64,000 bases of DNA from CADEEL01 sp050246475 (GCA_050246475.1 JBFWVZ010000007.1:1-64000), one strand, 5' to 3'. Shown: positions 34,810-44,291, counted from the stretch's first letter. The notes: a model not told the origin generated them from the sequence alone. Numbers and translations are program-made.

Positions 34810-35640
34810 TCAGCGTTTCCGTTCGGCGCTGTTGGGCGCTGGACCATCCGACCAGCGCGGTTCGCGCTTCTCCATGAAGGCGCGCGGCCCCTCCGCGGCG
34901 TCGGGATGATCGCGATGGCGCACGACGGCCTCGTAGCCTTTCGCGTAGGCTTCCGAGAGCGGCATTTCGAGCGACTCCCAGACAGCTTTGAGCGACGCGC
35001 GCATCGCGGCCGGCGAGGCGCTTGCGGCGATGCGCGCCAGCTCCATGGCGCGGTCGCGCAAGCGTTCGAGCGGCACAATCTCGCTCACCATGCCGAGCGC
35101 ATGGGCTTGTTGTGCGGTCATCCGTTCGGCCTTGCCGAGCACGACCATGCGCAAGACGGCGCCCAAGGGCATGCGTCGCGACAGCCCGATCGGCTCCAAG
35201 GCCGTCACTTGTCCGACATTGACGTGGGTGTCTGTGAAGGTCGCGCCCTCCGCGGCGATCACGATTTCTGAATCGGCGACGAAGTGCAGGCCTGCGCCGG
35301 CGCACACCCCGTTCACCGCGCAAATCACCGGTTTGAAGATGCCCACGTGCCGCGCGGTAAACTTCGGCATGGGTATTTTGAGCTGCTCCTCCACGGAGCG
35401 GTTGGCGCTCGCTTCGAGCCCTTCCGCGTCTGCGCCTGCGCAAAAACCGCGTCCTTCGGCCTGAAACACGATGGCGCGCACGGCGGGATCGGCGTCGGCC
35501 TCCAAAAAGACGTCGCCAAGCCGGTGCAGCATGGCGTTGGTGAGCGCGTTCAACCGCTCGGGCCGGTTGAGCGTAATGACGAAGACCGCCCCCTCCCGCG
35601 CGGTCAGAATTGCAGCTGAGGCCTCTGTTTTGAGGTCCAT
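34810..35640 (-). CDS. Enoyl-CoA hydratase/isomerase (crotonase family)
   Basis: A 276-residue crotonase-fold protein. Oxyanion segments are GRGFCAGADAEG and VNGVCAGAGLHFVADSEI; the second catalytic region is THVNVGQVTALEPIGLSRRM. The place of the usual glutamates is partly altered, so isomerase, hydratase or hydrolase activity cannot be decided. ATG 35640 has a GGGAG 8 nt upstream. It is the first gene of the 28.9-35.6 kb minus operon, 47 bp from the palindromic operator candidate at 35687. Confidence 0.85.
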   Translation of the reverse strand: MDLKTEASAAILTAREGAVFVITLNRPERLNALTNAMLHRLGDVFLEADADPAVRAIVFQAEGRGFCAGADAEGLEASANRSVEEQLKIPMPKFTARHVGIFKPVICAVNGVCAGAGLHFVADSEIVIAAEGATFTDTHVNVGQVTALEPIGLSRRMPLGAVLRMVVLGKAERMTAQQAHALGMVSEIVPLERLRDRAMELARIAASASPAAMRASLKAVWESLEMPLSEAYAKGYEAVVRHRDHPDAAEGPRAFMEKREPRWSDGPAPNSAERKR

Positions 35641-35686
35641 TCTTCTTGCTCCCTGCCCCATCCCCGCAACGGGAGATTGGGCTTGA

Positions 35687-35702
35687 ATAGAGGTATCTCA
35701 TT
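35687..35702. promoter_or_regulatory. Type-1 operator candidate ATAGAGGTATCTCATT
   Basis: A 16-bp near-palindrome in the divergent gap between the starts at 35640 and 35784, with a perfect GGTATCT/AGATACC inverted repeat overlapping it at 35692-35709. It matches the consensus ATWGAGGTAWCTCAWT found in five other promoter gaps here. A GntR/FCD regulator is the likely binder (inference). Confidence 0.65.
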
Positions 35703-35783
35703 AGATACCCTTCGTCCAGCGTCATTCGCTCCGAGTCCTGCGGCCCGGGTGCGGCGGCGTCGCCCTGCGGAAGGCAAGCGCCG

Positions 35784-36962
35784 ATGGACCTGTCCTACAC
35801 AGCTGAATATCTGGCCTACCAGGGCGAGGTGCGCGCGTTTCTGGCCGAGCGCTGGGACCTCGCGAAGGCGCGCGACAAGGATTACGTGGCCGCGTTTCGC
35901 AAGGCCGCGACCGAGCGCGGCTACATCAATCGCTGGATTCCGCGCGCTTATGGCGGCAGCGAGCAGCCTGCCGACGTGGTCGCTGCGCAGATCATCCGCG
36001 AGGAATTCGCTTCAGCACGCGCGCCGCGCGAGGTGCCGGGCATCGGCATGATGATGTTGGTGCCGACATTGCTGGAAGTCGGCGAGGATTGGCAGAAGGA
36101 GCGTTTCGTCGAAAAGACCGTCATCGGCGAGTATCGCTGGGCGCAGGGCTATTCCGAGCCGGGCGCTGGGTCCGATCTCGCCTCTTTGCGGACCCGAGCC
36201 GAGCTGCGCGACGGCGAGTGGGTGATCAACGGCCAAAAGATCTGGACGACGATGGCCTATGACGCGACGCATATGTTCTGTTTATGCCGCACCGAGCCTG
36301 AAGCGTCCAAGCACGACGGCATCTCTTATATCCTGCTCGACTTTAAGCAGCCGGGCGTGACCGTTCGTCCGCTCAAACAGATCAGCGGCTCGTCTGAGTT
36401 TTGCGAGGTCTTCTTCGACGATGTGCGCACGCCGGCGGATTGGATTGTGGGGCGGCGCGGCGAAGGCTGGCGCGTCTCGCGCGTCAACCTTAAGCATGAG
36501 CGCAACGCTGTCGGCGGACCAGCCAATTCGCTTGAGCTTTTCGAGAAGGTCAAAAGGCTGGCGCAAACGACGTTCATTGACGGCGAACGCGCGATTGACC
36601 GGCCTTTGATCCGCGAGCGTCTAGCTGTGATTGAAGGTTACGTGCTGACCCATCTCTATTCCGGCTATTATCAGCAGACATTGGCGGTGAACGACGAGCC
36701 TGCAGGCGTGCTCGGATTGATCAACAAGATAACGACCACCAATATCGGCCAGCAAATCGCCAACGTTGCAGCCGACATCATTGGCGAAACCGGGCTGCTC
36801 GCGCCGTCGCACGATCCCAAGGCGCGCCCGGGCGATGAGAAATGGGTCAATCAGATGATGGGCTCCTTGGGGCTCTCGATCGCCGGGGGCGCATCAAACA
36901 TCCAACGCAACATCATCGCGGAGCGCGGCTTAGGCCTGCCTCGCGACTCCATCGAGGCGTAA
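35784..36962 (+). CDS. Acyl-CoA dehydrogenase, long subunit of third pair
   Basis: A 392-residue acyl-CoA dehydrogenase (WAQGYSEPGAGSDLASLRT, INGQKIWTTMAYDATH, IAGGASNIQRNIIAERGLGLP). Like the other two long subunits it lacks RxxFGxxI and reads DGERAIDRPLIRERL there. The short partner starts 4 bp after its stop. The order long-short is the reverse of the minus-strand second pair. It is first in its operon, divergent from the crotonase operon. Confidence 0.87.
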   Translation: MDLSYTAEYLAYQGEVRAFLAERWDLAKARDKDYVAAFRKAATERGYINRWIPRAYGGSEQPADVVAAQIIREEFASARAPREVPGIGMMMLVPTLLEVGEDWQKERFVEKTVIGEYRWAQGYSEPGAGSDLASLRTRAELRDGEWVINGQKIWTTMAYDATHMFCLCRTEPEASKHDGISYILLDFKQPGVTVRPLKQISGSSEFCEVFFDDVRTPADWIVGRRGEGWRVSRVNLKHERNAVGGPANSLELFEKVKRLAQTTFIDGERAIDRPLIRERLAVIEGYVLTHLYSGYYQQTLAVNDEPAGVLGLINKITTTNIGQQIANVAADIIGETGLLAPSHDPKARPGDEKWVNQMMGSLGLSIAGGASNIQRNIIAERGLGLPRDSIEA

Positions 36963-36965
36963 GCC

Positions 36966-38021
36966 ATGCATTTTGATTTGAGCGACGAGCAGGCGTTGTT
37001 GCGCGACACGCTGGACGCCTTTCTCGCCGACAAAATCCCTCAAGATGAAATCGTGAAGCGCGCCGAGACAGGCCGCCTCGATCGCGAGCTTTGGAATGGG
37101 CTGAGCGGTCTGGGCTTGATGGGCATTCTGGCCGACGCGGGCGAGGGTTTGAACTTGGGGCTGCTGACATTGGCGGTGGCCGCCGACAAATTGGCGTCGC
37201 GCGGCGCCGCCGCGCCCGTGGTGGAGAACGCCGTCGCCGCCTGGGCTTTGGGAGAGCATCGCGCGGAATGGGCGTCGCGGATCATGAGCGGCGAAACGAT
37301 TGCTGCGTTGGCCATCGGCGAAGACGGCGGCGCTTGGTCGCCCGCGCAATGGCGTTTGAACGGCGGCAATCTCATCTCGGGCGAAAAGAAGAATGTTCTC
37401 TTCGGCGCAGAGGCGGACATTCTGGTCGTGGGTTTAGAGGGCGGCGATCTGGGCGTCGTTGAAGCCAAAGCGGCCGGCGTGACGATCAATAGGTGCGCCG
37501 CTGTCGATCTGACGCGTCCCATGGCCAATGTGCGCTTTGAGGATGTGGCGGTTGAGCGGCTGACCAGCACGCCCGGCAAAGCCGACCGCCTCTATGACGC
37601 GCTGCTCATCACCTCAGCCATCGATGCTTATGGCGCTGCGTCGCGCGCGGCGGAGATGGCGGTTGAATATGCGAAAGTGCGTGAGCAATTTGGCCGCCCA
37701 ATCGGCGCGTTCCAGGCGCTCAAGCATCAATTGGCCGATATGACGATCGACATCGCCCCGACGCGCTCGCTCTGTTGGTATGCCGCGCATCTTTGGGATC
37801 TCGACTCTCCTGACGCGTCACGCATGGCGTCGGTCGCGAAAGCCCATGTGACGGACGTGGCGGTGAAGACTGCGCGCATGGCCGTCGAAGCCCATGGCGG
37901 CGTCGGCTACACCTGGACTTTCCCGCTTCATATTTTCCTGAAACGCGCGATGGCGGACCGCGTCATGTACGGTCTTCCCTCAACCCATCGCGCGCGCGCG
38001 GCGCAGCTCGCATCGTGGTGA
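36966..38021 (+). CDS. Acyl-CoA dehydrogenase, short subunit of third pair
   Basis: A 351-residue acyl-CoA dehydrogenase with the FAD-contact segment KVREQFGRPIGAFQALKHQLADM and AHGGVGYTWTFPLHIFLKRA. It pairs with the preceding long subunit. Its 3' end faces the convergent thiolase gene across a 44-bp G+C-rich gap with no clear intrinsic terminator. Confidence 0.87.
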   Translation: MHFDLSDEQALLRDTLDAFLADKIPQDEIVKRAETGRLDRELWNGLSGLGLMGILADAGEGLNLGLLTLAVAADKLASRGAAAPVVENAVAAWALGEHRAEWASRIMSGETIAALAIGEDGGAWSPAQWRLNGGNLISGEKKNVLFGAEADILVVGLEGGDLGVVEAKAAGVTINRCAAVDLTRPMANVRFEDVAVERLTSTPGKADRLYDALLITSAIDAYGAASRAAEMAVEYAKVREQFGRPIGAFQALKHQLADMTIDIAPTRSLCWYAAHLWDLDSPDASRMASVAKAHVTDVAVKTARMAVEAHGGVGYTWTFPLHIFLKRAMADRVMYGLPSTHRARAAQLASW

Positions 38022-38065
38022 GCCGCGCCGCGCGCCGCTAAGCGCCCCCGCGCCTTCTCGATCGG

Positions 38066-39247
38066 CTAGGCGCGCTGATAGACGGTGACGACCGCCGCCC
38101 CCCCCAATCCGATATTGTGCTGCAGTGCATTGCGCACGCCTTCGACTTGCCGCTTGTCGGCGAGGCCGCGCAGCTGCTGCACAAGCTCGGTGCATTGCGC
38201 GAGGCCGGTTGCGCCCAAGGGGTGGCCTTTTGACATGAGGCCGCCGGAGGGATTGGTCACAACGCGGCCGCCATACGTGTTGTCGCCGTCGGCGATCATT
38301 TTGGCGGCTTCGCCTTCACCGCAGAGGCCGAGCGCCTCGTAATTGATGACCTCGTTCGGGGTGAAGCAATCGTGCATTTCGACGACCTGCACGTCGCGCG
38401 GTCCGAGGCCCGCCTCTTCAAACGCGATGCGCGCTGCGCGCGCGCTCATTTCACGGCCGACCAAATCCATTGCGCTGCCATAGGTGGCGGCTGCGTCCGT
38501 GGTCATGCCTTGCCCGGCGATGGCGATGGGCGCTTTGACGCCTTTGCGCCGCGCGAAGGCGGGGCTGACGACGATGGCCGCGGCCGCCCCGCACGTCGGC
38601 GGGCACGCCATGAGGCGCGTCAAATACGGCTCATGCAGGACCGGCGCGCTCATCACCTCTTCGACTGAGAGCGGCTTGTCGAAGAGCGCCATTGGATTTG
38701 CGCCGGCATGGCGGCGGGTCTTCACTGCGACTTCTGCGAAAATCTCCGCGGGCGCATCATATTTCTGCATGTAGTCTGCGCCCGCGGACCCAAACATCGA
38801 CGGCGCGGCCATCGCCGTGTTGATGGGGTAGCCGAGTTCGTCGAAGCGCCGCCAAATATGATCGACTGTGACGGTGCGCCCGTCGTCGCCGCCGCCAAGC
38901 GGACCGGGGCGCATTTCATCGAACCCAAGCGCGAGCACGCATTCGGCTTGCCCCGACATGATGGCGCGGCGCGCGAGCCAGAGCGCGGAGGAGCCCGTCG
39001 CGCAGGCATTGTTGACGTTGAAAACGGGAATGCCGGTCATGCCGACTTCGTAGACCGCGCGTTGGCCTGAGCAGCTCGAGCCGAAACAGAAGCCTGCATA
39101 AGCCTCCTGAACGTCCGAATAATCGAGCCCGGCGTCGGCGAGCGCGGCGCGCACCGCTTTGCTCGCCATGATCTCATAACCTTCATGTGCGCCGGGCTTT
39201 GTGAACTTCACCATGCCCGCGCCGGCGATCCATGCCTTCTCGCTCAT
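38066..39247 (-). CDS. SCP-x / lipid-transfer-type thiolase
   Basis: A 393-residue thiolase-fold protein of the non-specific lipid-transfer (SCP-x) branch. The nucleophilic Cys is in NVNNACATGSSAL, the base-region motifs are MHDCFTPNE and NPSGGLMSKGHPLGATG, and it ends in VTVYQRA. This branch cleaves bulky 3-oxoacyl-CoAs, as in the peroxisomal SCP-x thiolase and steroid side-chain degradation. Some members are aldolases needing a DUF35 partner; no DUF35 gene is seen here. It is co-directional with the MFE-2-like SDR immediately upstream. Confidence 0.88.
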   Translation of the reverse strand: MSEKAWIAGAGMVKFTKPGAHEGYEIMASKAVRAALADAGLDYSDVQEAYAGFCFGSSCSGQRAVYEVGMTGIPVFNVNNACATGSSALWLARRAIMSGQAECVLALGFDEMRPGPLGGGDDGRTVTVDHIWRRFDELGYPINTAMAAPSMFGSAGADYMQKYDAPAEIFAEVAVKTRRHAGANPMALFDKPLSVEEVMSAPVLHEPYLTRLMACPPTCGAAAAIVVSPAFARRKGVKAPIAIAGQGMTTDAAATYGSAMDLVGREMSARAARIAFEEAGLGPRDVQVVEMHDCFTPNEVINYEALGLCGEGEAAKMIADGDNTYGGRVVTNPSGGLMSKGHPLGATGLAQCTELVQQLRGLADKRQVEGVRNALQHNIGLGGAAVVTVYQRA

Positions 39248-39261
39248 TGCGCCTTCTCCGC

Positions 39262-40176
39262 TTAGTAAGACAGTTTTTCGACGCCCAGTTTTTCCTGCAG
39301 CAGCGCGCCGAGCTCATGGGCCGTCTTGGGTTCGCGCCAATCGCCGTCGCGCACCGCGCTCCAATGGGCGATAAGGTCTTCAGCGGCGTCAGGGCCTTCC
39401 GCGCGCCATCCGCCGGTGATTTGGAGCGCAACGCGCGCGACCCATCCGCCGCCGGATTGGAAGATTTCTCCGTTTGACGGACAGTCGCGGTGCGCCAGCA
39501 CAACGCCGGTCGCGGCAAGCTTTGCTGGCGACAGCACTTGATCTTCGGCGGCGTCTTTGCCGCCGGTCAGACGCGTGCCGGCGGTGGGCGCGACCGCATT
39601 GACCTTGATGTTGTATTTGCCGCCTTCGATCGCGAGCACGCGCACGAGGCCGACAAGGCCCATTTTCGCCGCCGCGTAGCTCGATTGGCCGAAATTGCCG
39701 AAGAGGCCGGACGACGAGGTTGTGAGCACGATGCGTCCGCCATTGCCGGCGTCCTTCATTGCGTTGAACGCGGGTTGGGCGACGTTGACGCCGCCATAGA
39801 GGTGGACGGCGAGCACCTTGTCCATTTCGGCGGTGTCGAGCTTGGCGAAGCTCGCGTCGCGCAGAATGCCCGCATTGTGAATGACTGCATCGATGCGCCC
39901 GAAGGCGTCGAGCGCTTGCTGCACCATGGCGCGTCCGCCCTCGCGCGTGGCGACGCTGTCGGTGTTGGCCGCCGCTTCCCCCCCGGCCGCTTTGATTTCG
40001 GCGGCGACGGTTTCGGCCGGCCCCGCGTCGGCGCCCTCTCCATTGGGGCGCACGCCGAGATCGTTGACGACGACGCGCGCGCCGCGCCGCGCCAGCTCAA
40101 GCGCGTAGGCGCGCCCCACGCCCTGCCCTGCGCCCGTGACGAGAACGACCTCGCCGTCAAATGTGAGTTTCGGCAC
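39262..40176 (-). CDS. SDR of the MFE-2 (HSD17B4) type, (R)-3-hydroxyacyl-CoA dehydrogenase
   Basis: A 304-residue SDR with TGAGQGVGRAYALELARRGA, VVNDLGV, NAG and SSYAAAK, the signature of the dehydrogenase domain of peroxisomal multifunctional enzyme 2. It would oxidise (R)-3-hydroxyacyl-CoA to 3-oxoacyl-CoA, the substrate of the thiolase 14 bp downstream. The MaoC hydratase-2 at 24837 supplies the matching stereochemistry. The start is a GTG at 40176 preceded by GGGAGGAAA. The operator candidate at 40193 lies only 17 bp upstream. Confidence 0.9.
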   Translation of the reverse strand: MPKLTFDGEVVLVTGAGQGVGRAYALELARRGARVVVNDLGVRPNGEGADAGPAETVAAEIKAAGGEAAANTDSVATREGGRAMVQQALDAFGRIDAVIHNAGILRDASFAKLDTAEMDKVLAVHLYGGVNVAQPAFNAMKDAGNGGRIVLTTSSSGLFGNFGQSSYAAAKMGLVGLVRVLAIEGGKYNIKVNAVAPTAGTRLTGGKDAAEDQVLSPAKLAATGVVLAHRDCPSNGEIFQSGGGWVARVALQITGGWRAEGPDAAEDLIAHWSAVRDGDWREPKTAHELGALLQEKLGVEKLSY

Positions 40177-40192
40177 GCGCTTTCCTCCCGCA

Positions 40193-40208
40193 ATTCAGGT
40201 ACCCCAAT
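40193..40208. promoter_or_regulatory. Type-1 operator candidate ATTCAGGTACCCCAAT
   Basis: Weaker member of the type-1 motif in the divergent gap between the SDR (40176) and the acyl-CoA dehydrogenase (40276). The centre GGTACC and the ATT/AAT ends are palindromic, with 6 of 8 base pairs symmetric. It matches 12 of 16 positions of the 50314 site when read on the minus strand. Confidence 0.45.
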
Positions 40209-40275
40209 TGACGGTCTCGAGGCAACATGACAAGAGCGGCCAAAAAGCGCGAAACGCGGGTTTAGGGAGAGCGCA

Positions 40276-41433
40276 ATGCGGCTGACGGCGGATCACGAGG
40301 CCATCCGCGAAACTATGCGCCGTTTTGTCGAGGCCGAAATCAACCCGCGCGCCGACGAATGGGAGGCGGCTGGGATTTGGCCGGCGCACGAAATTCTCGG
40401 CAAGCTCGGCAAATTGGGATTGTTGGGCATCAACAAGCCTGCCGCCTATGGGGGGCAGGATCTCGACTATTCTTACCAGGCGGTCTTTCTCGAAGCCTTG
40501 GGCGGCGTGCGCACCGGCGGGGTGGGCATGGGCGTCTCGGTGCAGACCGACATGGCGACGCCTGCCTTGGCGCGGTTTGGCAGCGACGAATTGCGCCGGG
40601 AGTTTCTCGCGCCCGCCATTGCGGGAGACATGGTGAGCTCCATTGCTGTGAGCGAGCCTCAAGCCGGGTCTGACGTCGCCCAGATCAAAACCCATGCGCG
40701 CCGGGACGGCGGCGACTACGTCATCAACGGCTCGAAGATGTGGATCACCAATTCCACCCAAGCCGACTTCCTGTGTTTGCTCGCCAACACCTCCCAGGAT
40801 TCCGTTCACGGCAACAAGTCGCTCATCGTGGTGCCGACCAAACTTCCTGGGATCAGTTTTTCCGAGCGCCTCAACAAGTTGGGCATGCGCTCGTCTGACA
40901 CCGCTCAGATCTTTTTTGACAATGTGCGCGTGCCGCAGCGCTACCGGATCGGCGAAGAGGGCGCCGGCTTCGTCATGCAGATGCAGCAATTTCAGGAGGA
41001 GCGTCTTTCAGCGGCGTTGCTGAATGCGCGCACGCTTGAAATCTGCATCGAAGACACGATTGGCTATGCGCGCGACCGCAAAGTGTTCGGCCGGCCCATT
41101 CTCGACAACCAGGCCGTCTATTTCCGTCTCGCCGAGCTGCAGACGGAGATCGAGCTCGTCCGCTCGCTTGCCTGGCGCGCCGTTGAAGGACTTGTCGCTG
41201 GCGAGGATGTGACGACGCTTGCGTCCATGGCCAAACTCAAGATTGGCCGCCTCAACCGCGAAGTGACCGACGCCTGCATGCAATATTGGGGCGGCATGGG
41301 CTTCATGTGGGACAATTTCGTCGCGCGCACGTACCGCGATTTGCGCCTCACATCGATCGGCGGCGGCGCTGATGAGGTGATGCTGCAGATCATCGCCAAG
41401 AAGATGGGGTGTTTTCCGAAGGCGAAGGCATGA
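40276..41433 (+). CDS. Acyl-CoA dehydrogenase, homomeric type (AtuD-like)
   Basis: A 385-residue acyl-CoA dehydrogenase with all homomeric motifs: SIAVSEPQAGSDVAQIKT, INGSKMWITN, RDRKVFGRPILDNQAVYFRLAEL for FAD, and a C-terminal YWGGMGFMWDN...SIGGGADEVMLQII. The GGGADE end and WDN motif resemble citronellyl-CoA dehydrogenase (AtuD) and its relatives, which fits the Atu-type carboxylase operon. Substrate assignment remains inference. Its stop overlaps the next start (ATGA). Confidence 0.87.
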   Translation: MRLTADHEAIRETMRRFVEAEINPRADEWEAAGIWPAHEILGKLGKLGLLGINKPAAYGGQDLDYSYQAVFLEALGGVRTGGVGMGVSVQTDMATPALARFGSDELRREFLAPAIAGDMVSSIAVSEPQAGSDVAQIKTHARRDGGDYVINGSKMWITNSTQADFLCLLANTSQDSVHGNKSLIVVPTKLPGISFSERLNKLGMRSSDTAQIFFDNVRVPQRYRIGEEGAGFVMQMQQFQEERLSAALLNARTLEICIEDTIGYARDRKVFGRPILDNQAVYFRLAELQTEIELVRSLAWRAVEGLVAGEDVTTLASMAKLKIGRLNREVTDACMQYWGGMGFMWDNFVARTYRDLRLTSIGGGADEVMLQIIAKKMGCFPKAKA

Positions 41434-42125
41434 GCGCGTTCGTGTTCATTCACGGCGGCGCGCACGGCGCGTGGTGTTGGCAGCCTTTGTTTGGTCTTCT
41501 GGATGCGCCGGCGCTTGCGCTCGATTTGCCCGGCCGCGGGCGCAAGCCTGCCGACCTTGCGCGCGTGACGCCGGATGATTGGGCGGACTCAGTTCTCGCT
41601 GACATTGAACGCTGCGGCCTCACGAGCGTCATTCTGGTCGCGCATTCGATGGGCGGGCTGACGGCGTTGCGCGTGGCGCAGCGTGCGCCCGCCCGCATCG
41701 CGCGCATGGTGTTCATCGCCAGCCCCATTCCGGAGGCCGGCAAATCGATCGTCGATCTCATGGCCGAGCTGCCGCAGACGGGCGCGCGCGAGGAAGCGGG
41801 CTCTTTGGCCACGGGGCTGACGGAGGCGGCCGCGCGCGGTCTTCTTTTCAACGGCGTGCCGGAGGCGCTTGTGCAATGGGCCTTGCCGCAGCTCACGCCC
41901 GAGGCGATGGGGCCCTTCACGGCCCCGGCGGATTTGCGCGCGGCCAAATCCGCGATCCCGCGCACATACATTCGCACGCAATTCGATAAGGGCTTGCCGC
42001 CGCATCTGCAGGCGCGCGCCATTGCTCAAATTGAGCCGGCGGAGGTTTTCGAATTGGACAGCGGTCATAGCGCGATGCTGACGCATGCGCCGGCGATCGC
42101 TGCGATCCTCAATCGCTGCCTCTGA
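41430..42125 (+). CDS. Alpha/beta hydrolase
   Basis: A 231-residue alpha/beta hydrolase (EstC/MenH size). It has FIHGGAHGAWCW at the oxyanion site, nucleophile VAHSMGG, and FELDSGHSAMLTHA with the catalytic His near the C-terminus. Such short esterases cleave small esters or thioesters. It is coupled by a 4-bp overlap to the AtuD-like dehydrogenase and followed 18 bp later by an SDR. Confidence 0.86.
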   Translation: MSAFVFIHGGAHGAWCWQPLFGLLDAPALALDLPGRGRKPADLARVTPDDWADSVLADIERCGLTSVILVAHSMGGLTALRVAQRAPARIARMVFIASPIPEAGKSIVDLMAELPQTGAREEAGSLATGLTEAAARGLLFNGVPEALVQWALPQLTPEAMGPFTAPADLRAAKSAIPRTYIRTQFDKGLPPHLQARAIAQIEPAEVFELDSGHSAMLTHAPAIAAILNRCL

Positions 42126-42143
42126 TCGGAGTGGACGCGTTCG

Positions 42144-42977
42144 ATGCGCCGCCTTGAAGGCCGAACAATTGTCGTGACCGGCGCGGCCGACGGCATCGGC
42201 CGTGCGCTTGCGCACGTCTTCGCCGGCGCTGGCGGCCGCCTCGTTCTGGCCGATGTACAAGGGGAATCGGCCGCCGCGCTTGCCCACGACCTGCGCCGCG
42301 CGGGCGCGCAAGCGCTGAGCGTCGAGGCGGATGTCGCAGATGAAGCCGCGCCGCAGACAATCTTGAGCGCCGCCTTGCGCGAATTCGGCGCAGCCCATGT
42401 GCTCGTCAACAATGCGGGCGTCGCCGCGCCGGGACGCTCAATGGCGGCCCTTGGGCCCGATGATTGGCGGTGGGTGATAGACGTCAATCTGTTGGGGCCG
42501 GTGCGGATGATCGACGCCTTCTTGCCGAGCCTTGTGCGCGCGGAAGAAGCCCACATCGTCAATGTCGCCTCCATCACGGCCTTCGATCCCGGCCCCTACA
42601 ATGCGCCCTATTGCGCTTCGAAGGCCGCGCTCGCAGCGATGAGCGAGAGCTTGGCGGACGAATTGGCGATTGAGGCGGCTCATGTCGGCGTGACGATTGT
42701 TTGTCCAGGTCCCGTGCGCACGTCGATCGCGCGCTCGGAGGAGCGCCGTCCATCGGCCTATGGCGCGCCGCGTGCGCCGGCCGCAATGCCCGATCCTATG
42801 AAGCAGCGTTTGGCGCAGGCGGCCGCCGAAGCGCTTGCGCCGGAAGAAGTCGCCGAGGCGGTGCTGAACGCTGTGAGCCGGCGCGCGCGCTTTGTCTTCA
42901 CGCACGAGAATGCGCACGCGCGCGCGATGCGCCGGATCAAGGCGGCGTTCGGCGACGCTGAGAGCGGCCTCGTCTAG
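42144..42977 (+). CDS. Short-chain dehydrogenase/reductase
   Basis: A 277-residue classical SDR with TGAADGIGRALAHVFA, LVNNAGVAAPG, a catalytic Ser in VASITAFD and YCASKAAL (Tyr/Lys). It ends in a basic tail (ENAHARAMRRIKAAF) typical of cyclic-alcohol or lipid SDRs. It is the third gene of the 40.3-43.0 kb operon and is convergent with the next dehydrogenase gene, 12 bp away. Confidence 0.87.
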   Translation: MRRLEGRTIVVTGAADGIGRALAHVFAGAGGRLVLADVQGESAAALAHDLRRAGAQALSVEADVADEAAPQTILSAALREFGAAHVLVNNAGVAAPGRSMAALGPDDWRWVIDVNLLGPVRMIDAFLPSLVRAEEAHIVNVASITAFDPGPYNAPYCASKAALAAMSESLADELAIEAAHVGVTIVCPGPVRTSIARSEERRPSAYGAPRAPAAMPDPMKQRLAQAAAEALAPEEVAEAVLNAVSRRARFVFTHENAHARAMRRIKAAFGDAESGLV

Positions 42978-42989
42978 CGGATCTCGCGG

Positions 42990-44189
42990 TCACCGCACGG
43001 CGAAATCGTAGCCGCGGCCTTCGCGATATTCTTTGAGAATGATGGAGCCGACGCGGTCAATGTGGACTTCGTCGGGGCCGTCGACGATGCGCATGATCCG
43101 CGCCATGCGGTACATGGCTTCAAGCGGCGTGTCATCGGAGACGCCGAGCGCGCCATGGACTTGGATGGCGCGGTCGATGACGCGGAAAAGCGCGCGCGAC
43201 ACGGATGTCTTGATGGCGCTGATCTCGACGCGCGCCTGTTCGTCGCGGCCGAGCTTTTCCGCCGCGTCCAACACAGCCGCGCGCGAAGCTTGGATGTCGG
43301 TGTAGCTTTCATAGACATATTCTTTCATGAGCTGTTTGCTCGCCAGCAGCTCGCCGCCCGCGACTTTGCGCGTGTTGATGCGGTCGCACATGAAATCGAA
43401 CGCGCGCTGCATTTGGCCAAGCCAGCGCATGCAATTGGTGATGCGCGCGGGCCCAAGCCGCACCTGAAAGAGCTTAAAGCCCTCGCCGCGTTTGCCGAGC
43501 GTGTTCTCGATCGGCACGCGCACGTCTTCATAGAGGAATTCAGGGTGATCCATATGTTTGAGCCCCATGACGTGCATGTCGCGCACTTTGGTGAGGCCTC
43601 TGGATTTCGCCGGCACGAGGATCATCGTGAAGGCGTCATAGGGCGTGGCGGAATTGTCTTCAGTCCGGCACATCACGCACATGTAGTCGGCGTGATCGCC
43701 CCCGCTCACATACCATTTGCGTCCGTTGATGACCCAATCGCCGCCGTCTTGGCGCGCGCTGGTTTGAATGTTCGTCGGATCTGAGCTCGCTGCGCCAGGT
43801 TCGGTCACGGAGAACGCGACATAGACGTCGCCTTTGACCTTCGGATAGAGCAATTCGTCTTTCTGTTTTTGCGTGCCGGCGCGGTCGAGCATGAGACAGG
43901 TTTGCAGCGTGTAGCTGCCGAAGACGTTCATCGCCGCGTCGGAGCGGCCGATGATTTCGTTAACGTAGGCATAGTCGAGCCAAGGCATGCCGCCCCCGCC
44001 CATGGAGGCTGGATGGCCGATCGCCCACAAGCCTTCCGCTTTTGATTTGGCTGCGAGTTTCTCGAAGATCGGCGCCCATGCATCGCCGCCCGCATAGAAG
44101 TCTTTCTCCACCGGGTAGATGTTGTCTTCGATGAATTTGAGCGCCTTGTCGCGGATTGGGCGGACATGATCTGGAATTTGGTGGCCCAC
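42990..44189 (-). CDS. Acyl-CoA dehydrogenase (ACAD10/11 C-domain-like)
   Basis: A 399-residue acyl-CoA dehydrogenase close in style to the dehydrogenase part of ACAD10/11: AFSVTEPGAASSDPTNIQT, INGRKWYVSGGDHADY, MGLKHMDHPEFLYEDVRVP and IVDGPDEVHID. A Lys- and Tyr-rich KQLMKEYVYESYTDI replaces the usual RxxFG segment, as seen in that group. ACAD10/11 act with an APH-like kinase, and such a kinase gene is at 25696-26757. The GTG start at 44189 is preceded by GGGAGA. Monocistronic, divergent from the beta-propeller operon. Confidence 0.86.
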   Translation of the reverse strand: MGHQIPDHVRPIRDKALKFIEDNIYPVEKDFYAGGDAWAPIFEKLAAKSKAEGLWAIGHPASMGGGGMPWLDYAYVNEIIGRSDAAMNVFGSYTLQTCLMLDRAGTQKQKDELLYPKVKGDVYVAFSVTEPGAASSDPTNIQTSARQDGGDWVINGRKWYVSGGDHADYMCVMCRTEDNSATPYDAFTMILVPAKSRGLTKVRDMHVMGLKHMDHPEFLYEDVRVPIENTLGKRGEGFKLFQVRLGPARITNCMRWLGQMQRAFDFMCDRINTRKVAGGELLASKQLMKEYVYESYTDIQASRAAVLDAAEKLGRDEQARVEISAIKTSVSRALFRVIDRAIQVHGALGVSDDTPLEAMYRMARIMRIVDGPDEVHIDRVGSIILKEYREGRGYDFAVR

Positions 44190-44291
44190 GCACGTCTCCC
44201 TTTGGCCGATCCAATGTTAGCAGCCGCTTGGAGCGCGCATCATCGCACGCCGCGCTGCCGCCAATCGATCGGGCGAGCTCTTTACATGCTC

